Below are positions 4,646 to 5,372 of a stretch of 5,372 nucleotides of DNA, piece after piece. The DNA comes from an uncultured Pyrinomonas sp. (GTDB lineage: Bacteria; Acidobacteriota; Blastocatellia; Pyrinomonadales; Pyrinomonadaceae): contig CAKZOF010000081.1 of assembly GCA_937135995.1 (NCBI GenBank), positions 1-5,372 of the forward strand. The letters are read 5' to 3'. Positions within the stretch are counted from its first letter, which is position 1; every line of letters begins with the position of its first letter. The notes under the pieces were generated by a model. It did no database searches, had not been told where the DNA came from, and saw only the letters and a list, made by a program, of their open reading frames with translations. The translations under genes and the position numbers were made by a program.

Positions 4646-5372
4646 CTAATCGTGTGAAGGAGCGCTCGATTGTCGGGCTTCGGCGGCCGCATTGGCCGCT
4701 CGCCTGAGGCGTACCCGGCCGATGCGCCGTTCGTCGGCTTCGAGGATCTCGATCTCCAAGCCGTGCAGATTGAGTTTCGTCCCGGGGCGCGGCACCTGTC
4801 CGAGTTCGCTGATGATCATGCCGGCAACCGTGGTGAACTCTTCGCTTTCGAGTTCGATATCGAACAGTTGCTCGATCTTCCAGATCTCCGTCGAACCCAA
4901 AACTTCGTAATAACCGTCGTCGCCTTCGACGATCTCGATGATCTCTTCCTGCGCCGTGTCCTCGTCTTCGATCTCGCCGACGATCTCTTCGAGGATGTCC
5001 TCCACCGTCACGAGTCCAGCGACGCCGCCGTATTCGTCGATGACGATGGCGAGCTGCATGTGGGCCTTCTGCATCTCTTTGAGAAGGTCGGCCACCTCCT
5101 TGGTCTCCGGCACGAACAACGCCGGACGGAGCAGGGGCGCGATCGGCTCCTCTTCGCGCCGTTCGGCCCAACATTGCAACAGGTCGCGGACGTAGATGAT
5201 ACCCTCGATGTTGTCGATCTGTTCGCGATAGACGGGCAGGCGCGAATATTTCGATTCGATGATCGTGTCGCGCGCTTCGCGCACGGTGGCCGTGATCGGC
5301 AGCGCGACGATCTCGGTGCGTGGCGTCATCACCTCGGCGACACGAGTTTCGCCGAACTCGATGATCGAGTGG
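4646..5372 (-). CDS. CorC/HlyC-type CBS-domain protein (hemolysin-like, transporter-associated), 5' part beyond window
   Basis: The last 241 residues of a protein of the HlyC/CorC (CNNM-like) family are present. Members usually carry an N-terminal DUF21 membrane domain, two CBS domains and a C-terminal CorC_HlyC domain, and are linked to magnesium or cobalt transport. Here CBS 1 covers about residues 12-70 of the fragment ([31 protein letters not shown]). CBS 2 covers about 78-135, with the hallmark [20 protein letters not shown], and CorC_HlyC covers about 150-224 ([36 protein letters not shown]). The frame is open to the right edge and begins [14 protein letters not shown], the usual lead-in to CBS 1, so the GTG at 5332 and ATG at 5329 are internal. 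The DUF21 part should lie to the right. The gene ends with TAG and a second in-frame TAG two codons later. The Ala/Ser-rich tail (about 225-241) is not conserved in the family. Transport activity itself is unproven for most members. Confidence 0.93.
   Translation of the reverse strand, partial: HSIIEFGETRVAEVMTPRTEIVALPITATVREARDTIIESKYSRLPVYREQIDNIEGIIYVRDLLQCWAERREEEPIAPLLRPALFVPETKEVADLLKEMQKAHMQLAIVIDEYGGVAGLVTVEDILEEIVGEIEDEDTAQEEIIEIVEGDDGYYEVLGSTEIWKIEQLFDIELESEEFTTVAGMIISELGQVPRPGTKLNLHGLEIEILEADERRIGRVRLRRAANAAAEARQSSAPSHD

Noticed and set aside
4557..5174. Minus-strand 205-codon frame within the CBS protein gene
   Set aside because: It is an Arg/Asp/Gly-rich shadow. The overlapping frame carries clear CBS and CorC_HlyC motifs.

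Overview
This is a 5.4 kb piece of a moderately GC-rich (roughly 58-60 %) bacterial chromosome. Small, mostly single genes are separated by fairly long gaps. The mix is a CBS-domain transporter accessory protein, a YkgJ-type cysteine-cluster protein, a small barrel protein of the MM0924 type and a secreted NlpC/P60 peptidase, next to poorly recognisable proteins. This would suit an Acidobacteriota relative, for example a Blastocatellia/Pyrinomonas-like organism. That placement is inference from style and gene mix only, since no marker gene is present. I see no rRNA, tRNA, CRISPR array, insertion sequence or phage gene.

Layout, left to right. (1) On the minus strand, running off the left edge, is the N-terminal 225 residues of an exported protein with a proline-rich linker (start at 677) and a good candidate promoter at 756-785. 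(2) Bases 678-1048 hold that promoter, a diverged direct repeat and a possible 52-residue ORF. (3) On the minus strand, 1049-2425 encodes an unrecognised 458-residue protein with a possible winged-helix, CxxC and nuclease-like layout. (4) Bases 2426-2923 form a divergent regulatory region. It has two 13-bp direct repeats lying over a weak minus-strand promoter, a palindrome near -60 of a plus-strand promoter, and an unusually strong but distant Shine-Dalgarno sequence. (5) On the plus strand, 2924-3502 encodes a secreted NlpC/P60 cysteine peptidase, followed by a 10-bp-stem terminator. (6) Three minus-strand genes follow: the 71-residue MM0924-like protein (3620-3835), the YkgJ-like cysteine-cluster protein (4023-4439), and a CorC/HlyC-type CBS protein (4646 to beyond 5372, its N-terminal part outside the window).

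The genes do not form one obvious pathway. The exported protein and the NlpC/P60 peptidase act outside the cytoplasm, and the CBS protein would be at the membrane. The most notable structure is a duplicated gene end just downstream of the YkgJ-like gene. Its two copies differ by a codon-sized gap and mostly conservative changes, which suggests the remnant of a lost tandem paralog. A weaker, similar repeat lies downstream of the 458-residue gene. I found no clear evidence of a new multi-gene system; the unrecognised 458-residue protein is the best candidate for new biology.
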